A DNA stretch of 64,000 bases from Achromobacter deleyi (GTDB taxonomy: Bacteria > Pseudomonadota > Gammaproteobacteria > Burkholderiales > Burkholderiaceae_B), in contig NZ_CADIJO010000001.1 of assembly GCF_902859705.1 (NCBI RefSeq), positions 1-64,000 on the forward strand. Reading direction: 5' to 3'. Positions 35,002 through 44,405 of this stretch are shown here, piece after piece. Position numbers and translations under genes: made by a program. Below the pieces are notes generated by a model. That model made no database searches. It had not been told where the DNA came from and saw nothing but the letters and a program-made list of their open reading frames with translations. The number at the start of each line of letters is the position of its first letter. The stretch's first letter is position 1.

Positions 35002-36306
35002 ATGTCCCGACTGGGCGAACCCTTGCTACCTATGCCTTCTTTCTGTCTACGTATTATCGTCGTCCTGGCATTGCTGGTGCCTGCGCTGGCCCTGACCAGC
35101 GCCGTCGGCGGACCGGCCATCATCTACCTGACGGCCGTCATTGCGCTGTTCGCATTGGGCTATAACGCCGTCCGGCGTCGCGAACCGTTTGAGTTTCGCG
35201 AAATGAGGGCAATGGCCATCGCCTTGACCGCGCCAGCGATCGCGATGCTGATCAGCAGTGTCTACCTGGGCATCTGGAGCTCCTCCGAGATCGAGAAGCT
35301 GCTGCGCTTTGCGCTGGCGGTACCGGTGTGCTGGGTGCTTCTGCGTGCGCCGCGCCATTGGCTGCAGCAGGTTCAATGGAGCGTGCTGTTCGGGGCCTAT
35401 GCCGGCGGCATCATGTTGCTGGTGATCATGTTGACGCCCGAATTGGGGCGGGGTGCCGTGTCGGACTTCGGCGGCCGCTACAACGCTGTCGCCTTCGCCG
35501 ACCTGACGATGTTCTTCGGGCTGGCGTCCTGTCTGATGTTGCCCTGGAAGCTGTCACCCTGGCCCAGGGTGGAAGCGGCCTTGAAGATCCTGGCCGTGCC
35601 GTTGACGGTCTACGGGGTCTGGTTGTCGCAGACGCGCAGCAGCTGGGTGCTTCTGCTGGTTTTCGGATTCGTGTATCTGGTGACCAAGCGTCAATGGTCG
35701 CTGCGGGTCAAGGCGTCTTTCATAGCCGCGATGATTGCCTTGCTGGCCGTGGTGGCGGTGGTTTCCTGGAATTCGACGGAAAGCCGCTGGCGGGGCGTCG
35801 TGACTGACGTGACCAGCTATGCCAAAGATGATCGCGATACGTCGGTGGGCATCCGTATCCAGCTCTGGAACGCCTCCTGGCTGATGTTCAAAGAGAGTCC
35901 GATCGTTGGGGTGGGCGGGGCCAGTTTCCGGTCCGAACTCGCCAAGATGGAAGAAAAGGGCATCGTCACCAAGCTGGTCTCGACGGATTACGGCGAGCCG
36001 CATAACGACATGCTCGGGGCCCTGGCCGGCTACGGGGCGTTGGGCCTGCTGAGCATGCTGGCGCTGTACCTGATCCCCGCAGTGGTGTTCTGGCGGCGCT
36101 CGCGCAGCAACGATCCGGTCGTGCATGTGGGGTCACAAATAGGCTTGCTGTTCTGCCTGGGCTACTTTGCTTTCAGCCTGTCGGAAATGATGTTCCGCAA
36201 CATGCGCAGCGTGCCGATCTACGCGGTCACGGTGGTGGTGCTGTACGCCCTGACCTCGGCCCGCACCGGCTTGGCGCAACAGCGCCTGGCGTCGGAAAAA
36301 TCCTGA
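35002..36306 (+). CDS. O-antigen ligase / polymerase family membrane protein
   Basis: This is a protein of about 434 residues with 11-12 predicted membrane segments and the Wzy_C motif (VWLSQTRSSWVLLLVFGFVYL in two parts). A large periplasmic loop carries the conserved EPHNDMLGALAGYGALGL, whose His matters in WaaL enzymes. It would ligate or polymerise glycan on lipid carrier at the periplasmic face. A TTG 15 bases upstream and an ATG at 35032 are alternative starts. It follows the glycosyltransferase gene by 109 bp. Confidence 0.82.
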   Translation: MSRLGEPLLPMPSFCLRIIVVLALLVPALALTSAVGGPAIIYLTAVIALFALGYNAVRRREPFEFREMRAMAIALTAPAIAMLISSVYLGIWSSSEIEKLLRFALAVPVCWVLLRAPRHWLQQVQWSVLFGAYAGGIMLLVIMLTPELGRGAVSDFGGRYNAVAFADLTMFFGLASCLMLPWKLSPWPRVEAALKILAVPLTVYGVWLSQTRSSWVLLLVFGFVYLVTKRQWSLRVKASFIAAMIALLAVVAVVSWNSTESRWRGVVTDVTSYAKDDRDTSVGIRIQLWNASWLMFKESPIVGVGGASFRSELAKMEEKGIVTKLVSTDYGEPHNDMLGALAGYGALGLLSMLALYLIPAVVFWRRSRSNDPVVHVGSQIGLLFCLGYFAFSLSEMMFRNMRSVPIYAVTVVVLYALTSARTGLAQQRLASEKS

Positions 36307-36329
36307 ACGTCTCCAAATACCAGCCTTGC

Positions 36330-36343
36330 TTGATGTAGATCAA
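36330..36343 (+). promoter_or_regulatory. Perfect FNR/ANR-type box upstream of the chemoreceptor
   Basis: TTGATGTAGATCAA matches TTGAT-N4-ATCAA exactly and extends to the 18-bp palindrome GCTTGATGTAGATCAAGC. A TATTCT at 36385-36390 would place the box centre near -60, a known class I activator position. Confidence 0.7.
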
Positions 36344-36468
36344 GCAGCCCCCCAGCGGTAGGTGAAAACCCTGCCGCGCCCTCGTATTCTGACGGTACGC
36401 AACATATAAACCGTCACATTTCGCTGCCTTTAGTTATTAGGCGCGTTGGGGCATGGAGAAGAGGGGCT

Positions 36469-38013
36469 ATGAATAATTCAAGCTTGCGTCGTGAGCTGCT
36501 GTGGTTCGTGTTTGCCATCGGCGCCGCCGTGCTGGCGTTGGGCGCGTGGGATGCCTGGGAGCGGCGCGCCGAAATGCTGGCCGAACGCAAGACGGAGCTG
36601 CGGCACGTACTGGACCTGGCCACGAGCATCGTGCAGAACGGCAAGCAGCGCGCGGTCGACGAAGGCCTGTCCGCAGCGCAGGCCAAGCGCAACGTCGCGC
36701 AGCGGCTGGCCCAGTTGCGTTATGGCGCGGATGGGTATGTCGGCGTGTTCGACGATGGCTATACGCTTCTGGTGCACCCCGACGCGAAGCTCACGGGCAC
36801 CAACGTGCGAGCCGTCAAGGACAGTGACGGCGCCCCGATATTCGAAAATCTCTACGCCCAGGGCAAGGACGGCGGCGGCTACGTGGAATACCGTTTTCCC
36901 CGGCCGGGCGCCGACGAGGCGCTGCCCAAGGTCAGCTACGCGGCCTATGACAAGGAATGGGGCTGGCTGATGTTCACCGGCCTGTACGTGGATGACGTCG
37001 ACGCGGCTTTCTTCAAGACCTTGTGGCGCCAGGGCGCGGTGACGCTGGTGCTGCTGGCGTTGCTGCTGGCAGCGGCCCTGCGGTTCTTCCGGTCGCACAT
37101 CATTCGTCCGCTGGACGATGCCGTGGCGGTCTGTGAACGGGTGGCGCACGGCGATCTGTCCAGCATCATTTCACGGCACCATCGTGGCGAAATCGGCCGG
37201 CTGTTCGACGCCATGGCGCTGATGCAGGAGCGCCTGGACGTGGCCGTGCGCAGCATCGTCCATTCGACCGGTTCGATCGCGGCGGCGTCGCGGCAGATCG
37301 CGGCGGGCAGCATGGACCTGCATGACCGCACCGAGAAGCAAGCCGCCGCGCTGGAGCAGACCGCGGCCAGTGTCGAGCAGATCACGGCAACGTCCAAGCA
37401 AAGCGCCGACCACGTGCGCGAAGTCAGCGCATTGGCGGGAGAATCCGCGCAATTGGCGCGCCAGGGCAGCGAGGAAACCCAGCACGCCATCGACGCCATG
37501 CGCGAGATTTCGCAGAGTTCCCAGCGTATCGACGAAATCATCCGCCTGATCGACGAGATTGCCTTCCAGACCAATATCCTGGCGCTGAACGCGGCCGTGG
37601 AAGCGGCCCGCGCCGGTGAGCAGGGCCGCGGCTTTGCCGTGGTGGCGGGTGAGGTGCGGGCGCTGGCGCAGCGCTCGGCGACCGCGGCCAAGGAAATCAA
37701 GACGCTGATCGAGGCCTCGTCCAACTCGGTGTCGCGCGGCAGCCTGCGGGTCGAGCAGGCCAGCGCCACGATGAGCAGCGTGCTGGAGTCGGCCGCCACC
37801 AGCGCGCCGCTGATGGGCGAGATCGCCACCGCATCGGCCGAGCAGAGCGTGGGCATCGAGCAGATCAACCAGGCGGTGACGCACCTGGACAGCGTGACGC
37901 AGCAGAACGCGGCCCTGGTCGAGGAGTTCGCGGCATCGGCCGCCACCTTGCACGATCAGGCCGATGACCTGGCGCGTGCGGTGGCGGTGTTCAAGCTGTC
38001 TGCAGCCTACTAG
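36469..38013 (+). CDS. Methyl-accepting chemotaxis protein with single Cache sensor
   Basis: This is a 514-residue chemoreceptor with a membrane segment at about 9-27 and a periplasmic Cache domain (about 40-185, including [16 protein letters not shown]). The second segment is at about 187-207, followed by HAMP (about 210-265). The signalling hairpin tip [19 protein letters not shown] continues into [18 protein letters not shown]. No CheB/CheR pentapeptide tail is present. The FNR-type box upstream suggests expression under low oxygen. The ligand is unknown. Its 3' end overlaps the convergent lyase gene by 23 bp. Confidence 0.93.
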   Translation: MNNSSLRRELLWFVFAIGAAVLALGAWDAWERRAEMLAERKTELRHVLDLATSIVQNGKQRAVDEGLSAAQAKRNVAQRLAQLRYGADGYVGVFDDGYTLLVHPDAKLTGTNVRAVKDSDGAPIFENLYAQGKDGGGYVEYRFPRPGADEALPKVSYAAYDKEWGWLMFTGLYVDDVDAAFFKTLWRQGAVTLVLLALLLAAALRFFRSHIIRPLDDAVAVCERVAHGDLSSIISRHHRGEIGRLFDAMALMQERLDVAVRSIVHSTGSIAAASRQIAAGSMDLHDRTEKQAAALEQTAASVEQITATSKQSADHVREVSALAGESAQLARQGSEETQHAIDAMREISQSSQRIDEIIRLIDEIAFQTNILALNAAVEAARAGEQGRGFAVVAGEVRALAQRSATAAKEIKTLIEASSNSVSRGSLRVEQASATMSSVLESAATSAPLMGEIATASAEQSVGIEQINQAVTHLDSVTQQNAALVEEFAASAATLHDQADDLARAVAVFKLSAAY

Positions 38014-38893
38014 GCGAGCCCTGTACCACGCTCATGGCGCGTTGCAGGCGGGGCGTGAGTTCGCGGCTGGCGCTGGTCATGGGCAGGCGCAGCTCGTCGG
38101 CGATAAGCCCTTGCAAGGCCAGCGCGCGCTTGATGGGTGCCGGATTGGGTTCGGCGAACAGTAGCCGGATCAGGCCGCGCAAAGGCTCGAACAGTTCACG
38201 CGCGGCTTCGGCGTGGCCGTCGCGGGCCAGTTGCATGACTTCGACGAAGCGCTCGGGGAACAGGTGCGCCGCCGCGGGAATCGCGCCGCGTCCGCCCGCC
38301 AGGAAATGATCCAGCAGGGCCTGGTCTTCGCCGCACAGCGCATTGAGCTGGCCACGGGCGTTCAGCGCCATCAACACGGGCGGGTTGCATTCCTTGACGG
38401 CGCTGAAATTGGGCAGCAGGGCCAGCGTTTCCATGGTTTCGACCGTCATGGTGACACCCGCGCGCTTGGGGATGTTGTACAGGATGATGGGGCGCTCGGT
38501 GGCCCAGGCGATCTGCCGGTAATGCCACAGGATGCCTTGCTGCGAAGGGCCCAGATAATAGGGCGGCGGCACCAGGTAGCCGGCGGGGGCGTATTTGTCC
38601 AGGCGGCGGATGGCGGCGGCCACCCCGCGCGTGTCGACGCCGCCAGCGCCGAACACCAGCGGCAGGGCGTGCGGATCCTGGCGGATGGCCTCGATCATGT
38701 CGATCTTTTCAGGAATGGCCAACAGATTGCCTTCGCCGGTCGAGCCGAACAGCACCAGGCCCGCGACGCCGGCGTTGCGGTAGTAGCGCGCCAGCGCCTG
38801 GGCGGCCTCGCAATCCACGTAGCCGCCGCGCATGGGCGTGACCATCGGCAGCCAGAGGCCTTCGAAAGAGGCGGTTTGCAGGGGAGCGTCCAT
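37991..38893 (-). CDS. Dihydrodipicolinate synthase (DapA) family lyase
   Basis: This is a 300-residue class I aldolase-type lyase. The Schiff-base Lys167 lies in AVKECNP, Tyr139 in YNIPKRAG, and the carboxylate-binding loop is GSTGEGN (50-56). The family also covers N-acetylneuraminate lyase and sugar-acid dehydratases. The loop GSTGE rather than GTTGE, and the location away from lysine genes, argue against it being the main DapA. It follows the 107-residue gene by 3 bp, so they form an operon. Substrate unknown. Confidence 0.88.
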   Translation of the reverse strand: MDAPLQTASFEGLWLPMVTPMRGGYVDCEAAQALARYYRNAGVAGLVLFGSTGEGNLLAIPEKIDMIEAIRQDPHALPLVFGAGGVDTRGVAAAIRRLDKYAPAGYLVPPPYYLGPSQQGILWHYRQIAWATERPIILYNIPKRAGVTMTVETMETLALLPNFSAVKECNPPVLMALNARGQLNALCGEDQALLDHFLAGGRGAIPAAAHLFPERFVEVMQLARDGHAEAARELFEPLRGLIRLLFAEPNPAPIKRALALQGLIADELRLPMTSASRELTPRLQRAMSVVQGSPSRLQTA

Positions 38894-38896
38894 GGC

Positions 38897-39220
38897 TTAT
38901 TGCACCGTGACGGCAGCGGCGCGGCGCAACGGGCCGAACTCCGCCTGGGGCAGGCCGCACATCACGGCGTGCATCAACGCATCGACCTGGTCCTGGGCGC
39001 AGTGCAGCTGCAGCACGCTCTGGCCATGCGCATGGTCCACCGACAGCACATAGACGCCGATGCGTTCGCCCAGTTCGCGGTGCAGGGCCAGCCGCACCTT
39101 CAAGGCGTCCAGCGTGTCGATCCTGACGGTCAGCGAGACCATCTCGGGGGCGTGCGGCGCCTGGGACGGGGCCGGATGGTCAAAGGATGCGGACCTGCTG
39201 CGTTCTTGTCGGGGGATCAT
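38897..39220 (-). CDS. Hypothetical protein (107 aa)
   Basis: This small protein has a disordered basic N-terminus and then one alpha/beta unit (MVSLTVRIDTLDALKVRL ... VYVLSVDHAHGQSVLQLHC) that resembles an ACT-like or other small ligand-binding fold; this is inference only. Promoter region 39285-39349 shares a module with torF. Operon partner of the DapA-family lyase. The Met at 39220 is chosen. Upstream codons run through the promoter. Confidence 0.7.
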   Translation of the reverse strand: MIPRQERSRSASFDHPAPSQAPHAPEMVSLTVRIDTLDALKVRLALHRELGERIGVYVLSVDHAHGQSVLQLHCAQDQVDALMHAVMCGLPQAEFGPLRRAAAVTVQ

Positions 39221-39330
39221 GGCGTTGCGGGGGCGGAGCCGCCGGGGCGGCGTGCCGCGTATCCGGTTGGTTGATGACGATTCCACTATAGAAAGCGGGC
39301 CATAAAACCGGCCGATAAATACGGGCGCGG

Positions 39331-39349
39331 CGCGTAAAAAGCGCGTCAA
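39331..39349 (-). promoter_or_regulatory. Tandem operator-like site upstream of the 107-aa/lyase operon
   Basis: On the minus strand TTGACGCGCTTTTTACGCG contains two half-sites TT[G/T]ACGCG exactly 11 bp apart, the pattern of OmpR-family regulators. A TATAGT -10 candidate (39285-39290) lies 41 bp further on. The same module occurs before torF. Confidence 0.55.
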
Positions 39350-39362
39350 CGCCCGGGCCGGT

Positions 39363-40124
39363 TCAGAAGGTCTTGGTCAGCGACAGCAGGCCGGTGGCGC
39401 GGCCCATGTAGCGGCCATGGCTGTTGGTGTAGACGGCGCGGTCGGCATTGGTGTCCAGATAGGCCACGGAGACGGCCAGGCCCTGGCCGAAATCCTTGGT
39501 CAGCCCCAGCTTCCAGTCGGTGTACGAGCCGTCGTTGAGGTTACGCACCGTCTGGCGGCCGACGTGGGCGTTGACGGTCAGGCCCCAGAGGCCGGTGTCG
39601 AAGTTGCCGGTCAGGTCGAAGTACTGGCTGTACTTGCTGTCGGCAAACCCGAACAGGTTGGTCACGGCGACGGAATACTTGAACATGACCGGCCCATAGC
39701 CCAGGCCGGCGTAGAGTTCGGTGGTGTCGGGGCTGGTGAAGCCCGACGGGTAGTCGCCGGGGTAGTAGTACTGCAGCACGCCCAGGTCGAACGGGACGTC
39801 TTGCGCCAGGTTGCCCTTGTAGCCGCCGTAGAAATCCATTTCCACGGGGGCGGACACGTCATGGTTGCTGTCGCCCAGCCAGCTGATGCTGGAGTTCCAG
39901 TTGCCCAGGTACAGGCCGCTGGTGTGGGTGAAATCGAAGCCGCCCTGGATGGCAGGCTTGTTGTTGGTCTGCATCAGGCCGCGGTAGCGGTATTGGCTGG
40001 CCAGGGTGACGTTGGCGGTCAGCGAATATTCCGGGGTGGGCTCGCCTGCGGTGGGGACATCGGTAGCGTAGGCGGGGGCCGTAAGGGCCAGCAGCGCGAG
40101 CGCGGCCAGGGTGTTGCGGGACAT
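39363..40124 (-). CDS. TorF family putative porin
   Basis: This 253-residue outer-membrane beta-barrel has a signal peptide at about 1-20, alternating strands typical of the family (ANVTLASQYRYRGLMQT near the start) and a C-terminal Phe (SLTKTF), the barrel-assembly signal. Family members in proteobacteria are often linked to nitrogen- or stress-regulated transport. The cargo is unknown. AGAGGAGAAG precedes the ATG. It lies downstream of kdpE on the same strand but has its own promoter module. Confidence 0.88.
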   Translation of the reverse strand: MSRNTLAALALLALTAPAYATDVPTAGEPTPEYSLTANVTLASQYRYRGLMQTNNKPAIQGGFDFTHTSGLYLGNWNSSISWLGDSNHDVSAPVEMDFYGGYKGNLAQDVPFDLGVLQYYYPGDYPSGFTSPDTTELYAGLGYGPVMFKYSVAVTNLFGFADSKYSQYFDLTGNFDTGLWGLTVNAHVGRQTVRNLNDGSYTDWKLGLTKDFGQGLAVSVAYLDTNADRAVYTNSHGRYMGRATGLLSLTKTF

Positions 40125-40199
40125 GGACTTCTCCTCTGTTGGACGGGATCGCCACAATAGGAGAAGCGGCATAAACGGCGAGACAAGACTGATGGGCCC

Positions 40200-40218
40200 C
40201 GCGTAAAAGGCGCGTCAA
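40200..40218 (-). promoter_or_regulatory. Tandem operator-like site upstream of torF
   Basis: Minus strand TTGACGCGCCTTTTACGCG differs by one base from the site at 39331-39349, with the same 11-bp spacing. A TATTGT -10 candidate at 40154-40159 lies at the same 41-bp distance. Confidence 0.55.
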
Positions 40219-40226
40219 TGCGGGGT

Positions 40227-40919
40227 TCAACCCGCGAAGCGGTACCCCACGCCGATCTCGGTCAGCAGGTAGACGGGTTGCGCGGGGTCGGCTTCCAGCT
40301 TCTGGCGCAGGTGGCCCATGTAGATGCGCAGATAGTGGTTGCTTTCCACGTGCGACGGCCCCCAGACCTCGCGCAGCAGTTCGCGGTGCGTCATCACCTT
40401 GCCGCGGTGCGCCAGCAGGGCGGCCAGCAAACGGTATTCCATCGCGGTCAGGTGCACGTGCTGGCCGGCGCGTTCGACCACGCGCTTGGCGAAGTCCACG
40501 CGCACGTCGCCGAAGCTGATCTCGGCGGCGCTGCCGGCCCCGCCGCGGGCATGGCGCCGCAACAGCACGCGCAGCCGCGCCAGCAGTTCACTGACGCCGA
40601 ACGGCTTGGTCAGGTAGTCGTCGGCGCCCGCGTCCAGCGCCGCGACCTTGTCGGCCTCGGCGGTGCGGGCGGACAGCACCAGAACGGGCACTTCGGTCCA
40701 GCCGCGCAGCTCACGGATCAGGGTCATGCCATCTTCGTCCGGCAGGCCCAGGTCCAGCACCACGGCATCGGGTTGGCGCGTGCCGGCCTCGATCAGGCCG
40801 CGCTTGACCGTGTCGGCCTCGTACACGGCGCAGCCCTCGCTTTCCAGGGCCTGGCGCACGAAGCGGCGGATATTGGCATCGTCTTCGATGATGAGGACGG
40901 TAGGCTGAAAGTCGAACAT
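40227..40919 (-). CDS. kdpE: KDP operon response regulator KdpE
   Basis: This 230-residue OmpR-family regulator activates kdpFABC when potassium is limiting. The receiver domain (1-120) has the phosphoacceptor Asp in VVLDLGLPDEDG. The C-terminal winged helix (about 135-230) has EYRLLAALLAHRGKVMTHRELL. It starts 9 bp after kdpD, so the pair is co-transcribed. Usual length. Confidence 0.95.
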   Translation of the reverse strand: MFDFQPTVLIIEDDANIRRFVRQALESEGCAVYEADTVKRGLIEAGTRQPDAVVLDLGLPDEDGMTLIRELRGWTEVPVLVLSARTAEADKVAALDAGADDYLTKPFGVSELLARLRVLLRRHARGGAGSAAEISFGDVRVDFAKRVVERAGQHVHLTAMEYRLLAALLAHRGKVMTHRELLREVWGPSHVESNHYLRIYMGHLRQKLEADPAQPVYLLTEIGVGYRFAG

Positions 40920-40928
40920 GCGGCGGGC

Positions 40929-43715
40929 TCAGGCGATTTCGGGTTGGATCGGGGGCGGGGTGCCCAGGGGCAGCGTGAAGACGAATTGTGCGCCGGACGG
41001 CTGGCCGGGGGCGTGCTCGACCCAGATTCGGCCGTGGTGGGCGGTGACGATGGCTTCGCACACGGCCAGGCCCAGGCCGACGCCTGGGGTGGCCGATTCG
41101 CGTTCGCCGCGGGTGAATTTCTCGAAGATGCGGCGTTCGGCGCCGGGGGCGACGCCGGGGCCGTTGTCGCAGACGGCGACGCGCAGTTCGCCGTCCTGCG
41201 CCGTGGCGTGCAGGCGGATGGTGCTGCCCGCCGGGGTGTACTTGGCGGCGTTCTCCAGCAGGTTGCACAGCACCCGCTCGATCAGCACGCCGTCGCATTC
41301 GACCAGCGGCAGGCCGGACAGGCTGTCGACCGAGACGCGGTGTGCGGCCAGCGCTTCGCGCATGGCCGCCAGCGAAGCGCCGACCAGTTCTTCGATCGAC
41401 TGCCATTCCGGCCGCAGCGGCGTGTCGCGGCTTTGCAGGCGGGCCATGTCGAGCAGGTTGGCCACCAGGGCATGCATGCGCTGGGCCTGGTCGCGCATGG
41501 CGCGGACGGTGTCCTGGATGTCGTCGGGCAGCGCGGCCTGGCGGCGCATCAGCGTGTCGGTCATGCCGACCAGGCTGGTCAGGGGCGTGCGCAGGTCGTG
41601 CGATACGGCGGCGAGCAGCGAGTTGCGCAGCTTTTCGGATTCCATGCTGACCAGGGCCTGCTGCGCTACTTCGACGTAGTGCAGGCGTTCCAGCGCGATG
41701 GCGATCAGGGTGGCGTAGGCCTCGATCTGGCGGCGCGAATCCGGATGCGAGAACAGGCTGCGTCGCGGCGCAGCCAGGGCCAGCACGCCGCGGGTGCGCA
41801 TCGGTGCCTTCAGGGGCAAGTAGAGCAGGTCGCTGTTGGACAGGGTGGCCGTGCCGGCGCCGGCGGGCTGGCCGTGGTCGTAGACCCATTGCGCCAGCGC
41901 CGATTCCAGCGGCGGCATGTCGTCGGCCGCGGGCGAGGCCAGTTTGAGGCGGTCGTCCAGGCCCAGGATGTAAAGCGCGCAGCGCGAGCCGAAGGTGGCG
42001 TGGACGAAGGCGCCCGCGGACGCGACGATCTGCTCGGGCAGCAGCGCGGACGACAGCTCGCGGGCAAATTCATACAGGCTGCGGGCGTCGGCTTCGCGCT
42101 TGACCGAGGCCTGCGCCTGCAAGCGCAGGCCTGCCGTGAGCTGGCCGATCAAGAGGCCCACGGCCAGCAGCACGCCGAAGGTCAGCAGGTACTGCACGTC
42201 CGACACGGCGAAAGACGCCAGGGGTTGGACGAAGAAGAAGTCGAACAGGCCTACGCTGACGACGGATGCCAGCGCTGCCGGACCGCGGCCGTGTCGCAGT
42301 GCGACGGCCACCACGGCCAGCAGGAACAGCATCACGATATTGGTCTGGTGCAGGGCCGGAAACGCCAGCGTCGACAGCGCGGTGGCGGCGGCGCAATAGC
42401 ACAGCGCCCAGGCGTAGCCGGCCAGGGCTTGGGGGCCACGTTCATCCGCCGCCTGGCGTTGGCGGCGGCCGAGCGTCAAGGGATCGCGCCCCGGCGCGCT
42501 GGTGGCCGGCAGGGGCGGCGCGCCCAGCCGGATGATGTCGATTTCGGGGCAGCCGGCGGCCAGCATGTCGGCGAAACTGTGGCGGCGCCACAGCCAGCCG
42601 GGGCTGAGGGCCGCATTCAGCAGCGCCGACAGCGACAGCTTCAAACGCTGCAACCCGCTGGCGCGGGTGCGCCCGACGATGGCCTTGGTGATGTTGTGGC
42701 GACGCACGTAGCGCACCACGGCATCGACCATGTCGCCGCCGGCCAGGGTTTCGCTGCGTGCGCCCAGCGAGTCGGCCAGGGCCAGGCTGCGTTGCAGTCG
42801 TTCCTGCTCCGCTTGCGGCGGGGGCGCTGCGCGCGGCACGTCGATGGTGACGACGTGCAGGTCGCATTCCAGCTGCTGGCTCAGGCGGTGGGCGCTGCGG
42901 ATGACGTATTCCGCATCGCCGTCTGCACCGATGCAGGCAACCACGGCTTCGCGCGTGCGCCAGACCGGCTCGATGGCGCGGTCGCGGCGGTAGGCCTGGA
43001 CGTCGTCGTCGACGTGGTCGGCGGTGCGGCGCAGCGCCAGTTCGCGCAGCGCGATCAGGTTGCCCTTGCGGAAGAAATTGCGGGTGGCGTGGCGCGCCTG
43101 TTCGGGCAGGTAGACCTTGCCTTCTTTCAGGCGGCGCAGCAGTTCGTCGGCCGACAGGTCCACCAGGATGACTTCGTCGGCCGCGTCGAAGACTTCATCG
43201 GGCACGGTTTCCCAGACCCGCACGCCGGTGATGCTGCCGACGGCCTCGTTCAGGCTGTCCAGGTGCTGTACGTTCAGCGTGGTCCAGACGTCGATGCCGG
43301 CGGCCAGCAGTTCCTGGATGTCCTGCCAGCGCTTGGCATGGCGCGAACCGGGCGCGTTGGAGTGCGCCAATTCGTCGACCAGCACCAGGTCGGGGTGCGC
43401 AGCCAGCGCGCCGTCCAGGTCGAATTCCTTGAGCGAGTGGCCGCGGTATGAAACGTCTTTGAGGGGCAGGACCGCCAGGCCGTCGAGCAGGGCGGCGGTT
43501 TCGCGCCGGCCGTGTGTTTCGACGATGCCGGCCAGCACCCGGGCGCCTTGCGCGGCGTGGGCGCGTGCCGCGACCAGCATGGCGTAGGTCTTGCCCACGC
43601 CAGCCGAGGACCCGAAGTAGACCCGCAACTTGCCGCGCACCGCCTGGCGCGCGGCGTCGTCTAGGGTTTTCAGGAGCGCGTCCGGATCGGGACGCTCGCC
43701 AGCATTGTCAGCCAT
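40929..43715 (-). CDS. kdpD: Osmosensitive potassium-channel sensor histidine kinase KdpD
   Basis: This is a 928-residue membrane kinase. The N-terminal KdpD domain has Walker A GSSAGVGKT (35-43), followed by a Usp-like domain (about 255-380), four membrane segments (about 405-510) and a GAF-like region. The HisKA motif is AVSHDLRTPLTSLVG, and the ATPase motifs are N-box LLENAAKYTP and GPGVAPG. It senses low potassium and phosphorylates KdpE. It lies 51 bp after kdpC on the same strand. Confidence 0.95.
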   Translation of the reverse strand: MADNAGERPDPDALLKTLDDAARQAVRGKLRVYFGSSAGVGKTYAMLVAARAHAAQGARVLAGIVETHGRRETAALLDGLAVLPLKDVSYRGHSLKEFDLDGALAAHPDLVLVDELAHSNAPGSRHAKRWQDIQELLAAGIDVWTTLNVQHLDSLNEAVGSITGVRVWETVPDEVFDAADEVILVDLSADELLRRLKEGKVYLPEQARHATRNFFRKGNLIALRELALRRTADHVDDDVQAYRRDRAIEPVWRTREAVVACIGADGDAEYVIRSAHRLSQQLECDLHVVTIDVPRAAPPPQAEQERLQRSLALADSLGARSETLAGGDMVDAVVRYVRRHNITKAIVGRTRASGLQRLKLSLSALLNAALSPGWLWRRHSFADMLAAGCPEIDIIRLGAPPLPATSAPGRDPLTLGRRQRQAADERGPQALAGYAWALCYCAAATALSTLAFPALHQTNIVMLFLLAVVAVALRHGRGPAALASVVSVGLFDFFFVQPLASFAVSDVQYLLTFGVLLAVGLLIGQLTAGLRLQAQASVKREADARSLYEFARELSSALLPEQIVASAGAFVHATFGSRCALYILGLDDRLKLASPAADDMPPLESALAQWVYDHGQPAGAGTATLSNSDLLYLPLKAPMRTRGVLALAAPRRSLFSHPDSRRQIEAYATLIAIALERLHYVEVAQQALVSMESEKLRNSLLAAVSHDLRTPLTSLVGMTDTLMRRQAALPDDIQDTVRAMRDQAQRMHALVANLLDMARLQSRDTPLRPEWQSIEELVGASLAAMREALAAHRVSVDSLSGLPLVECDGVLIERVLCNLLENAAKYTPAGSTIRLHATAQDGELRVAVCDNGPGVAPGAERRIFEKFTRGERESATPGVGLGLAVCEAIVTAHHGRIWVEHAPGQPSGAQFVFTLPLGTPPPIQPEIA

Positions 43716-43766
43716 GGACGCGCAAGTGAAGGGTGGGAACGGCTGGCAATACTATACGCCCGCGCT

Positions 43767-44375
43767 TCATTTGACCGGCGCCAGCTTGTCCAGCGCCAGG
43801 TTCAGCATGAGCACGTTGACCACGGGGTCGCCCAGCACGCCCAGCCAGGGCTTGGTGGTGTTGGCCTGGATCAGGGCGTCGACCTGGTCGCGCGGCAGGT
43901 TGCGGGCGCGCGCCACGCGGGCGGCTTGGTAGGCCGCGGCTGCCGGGCTGATATGCGGGTCCAGGCCGCTGCCCGAAGCCGTGATCAGGTCCACCGGCAC
44001 CGGCGTGGGATTGTCGGGATCGGCGGCCTTCAGCGCGGCGATGCGGGCCTGGATGGCCTCGGCCAGCGCGGGGTTGCGCGGGCCCAGGTTCGAGCCGCCC
44101 GAATTGGCGCCGTTGTACGGCATGGGCGAGGTGGCCGACGGCCGGCCCCAGAAGTACTGGGGCGCGCTGAACGACTGGCCGATCCATTCCGATCCGACCA
44201 CCTTGTCGCCCTGGCGGATCAGCGAGCCGGACGCCTCGTGCGGGAACACGGCGGCGGCGATGCCGGTGGTGAGGAAGGGGTAGGCCAGGCCCGTCACCAG
44301 GGACAGGGCGGCGAAGACGACCAGCGCGGGGCGCAGGATGCCGCCTTGGCGCGGCAGAGATATGGCTTGTTTCAT
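43767..44375 (-). CDS. kdpC: Potassium-transporting ATPase subunit KdpC
   Basis: This 202-residue subunit has one N-terminal membrane helix (about 14-36) and a periplasmic domain with conserved [14 protein letters not shown] and GNEWIGQSF-like SEWIGQSFS. It stabilises the KdpFABC complex and assists potassium binding. It lies 30 bp after kdpB. Full length. Confidence 0.95.
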   Translation of the reverse strand: MKQAISLPRQGGILRPALVVFAALSLVTGLAYPFLTTGIAAAVFPHEASGSLIRQGDKVVGSEWIGQSFSAPQYFWGRPSATSPMPYNGANSGGSNLGPRNPALAEAIQARIAALKAADPDNPTPVPVDLITASGSGLDPHISPAAAAYQAARVARARNLPRDQVDALIQANTTKPWLGVLGDPVVNVLMLNLALDKLAPVK

Positions 44376-44405
44376 GATGGTTTCCTTTCCAGTGGCGGGC
44401 GTGGG

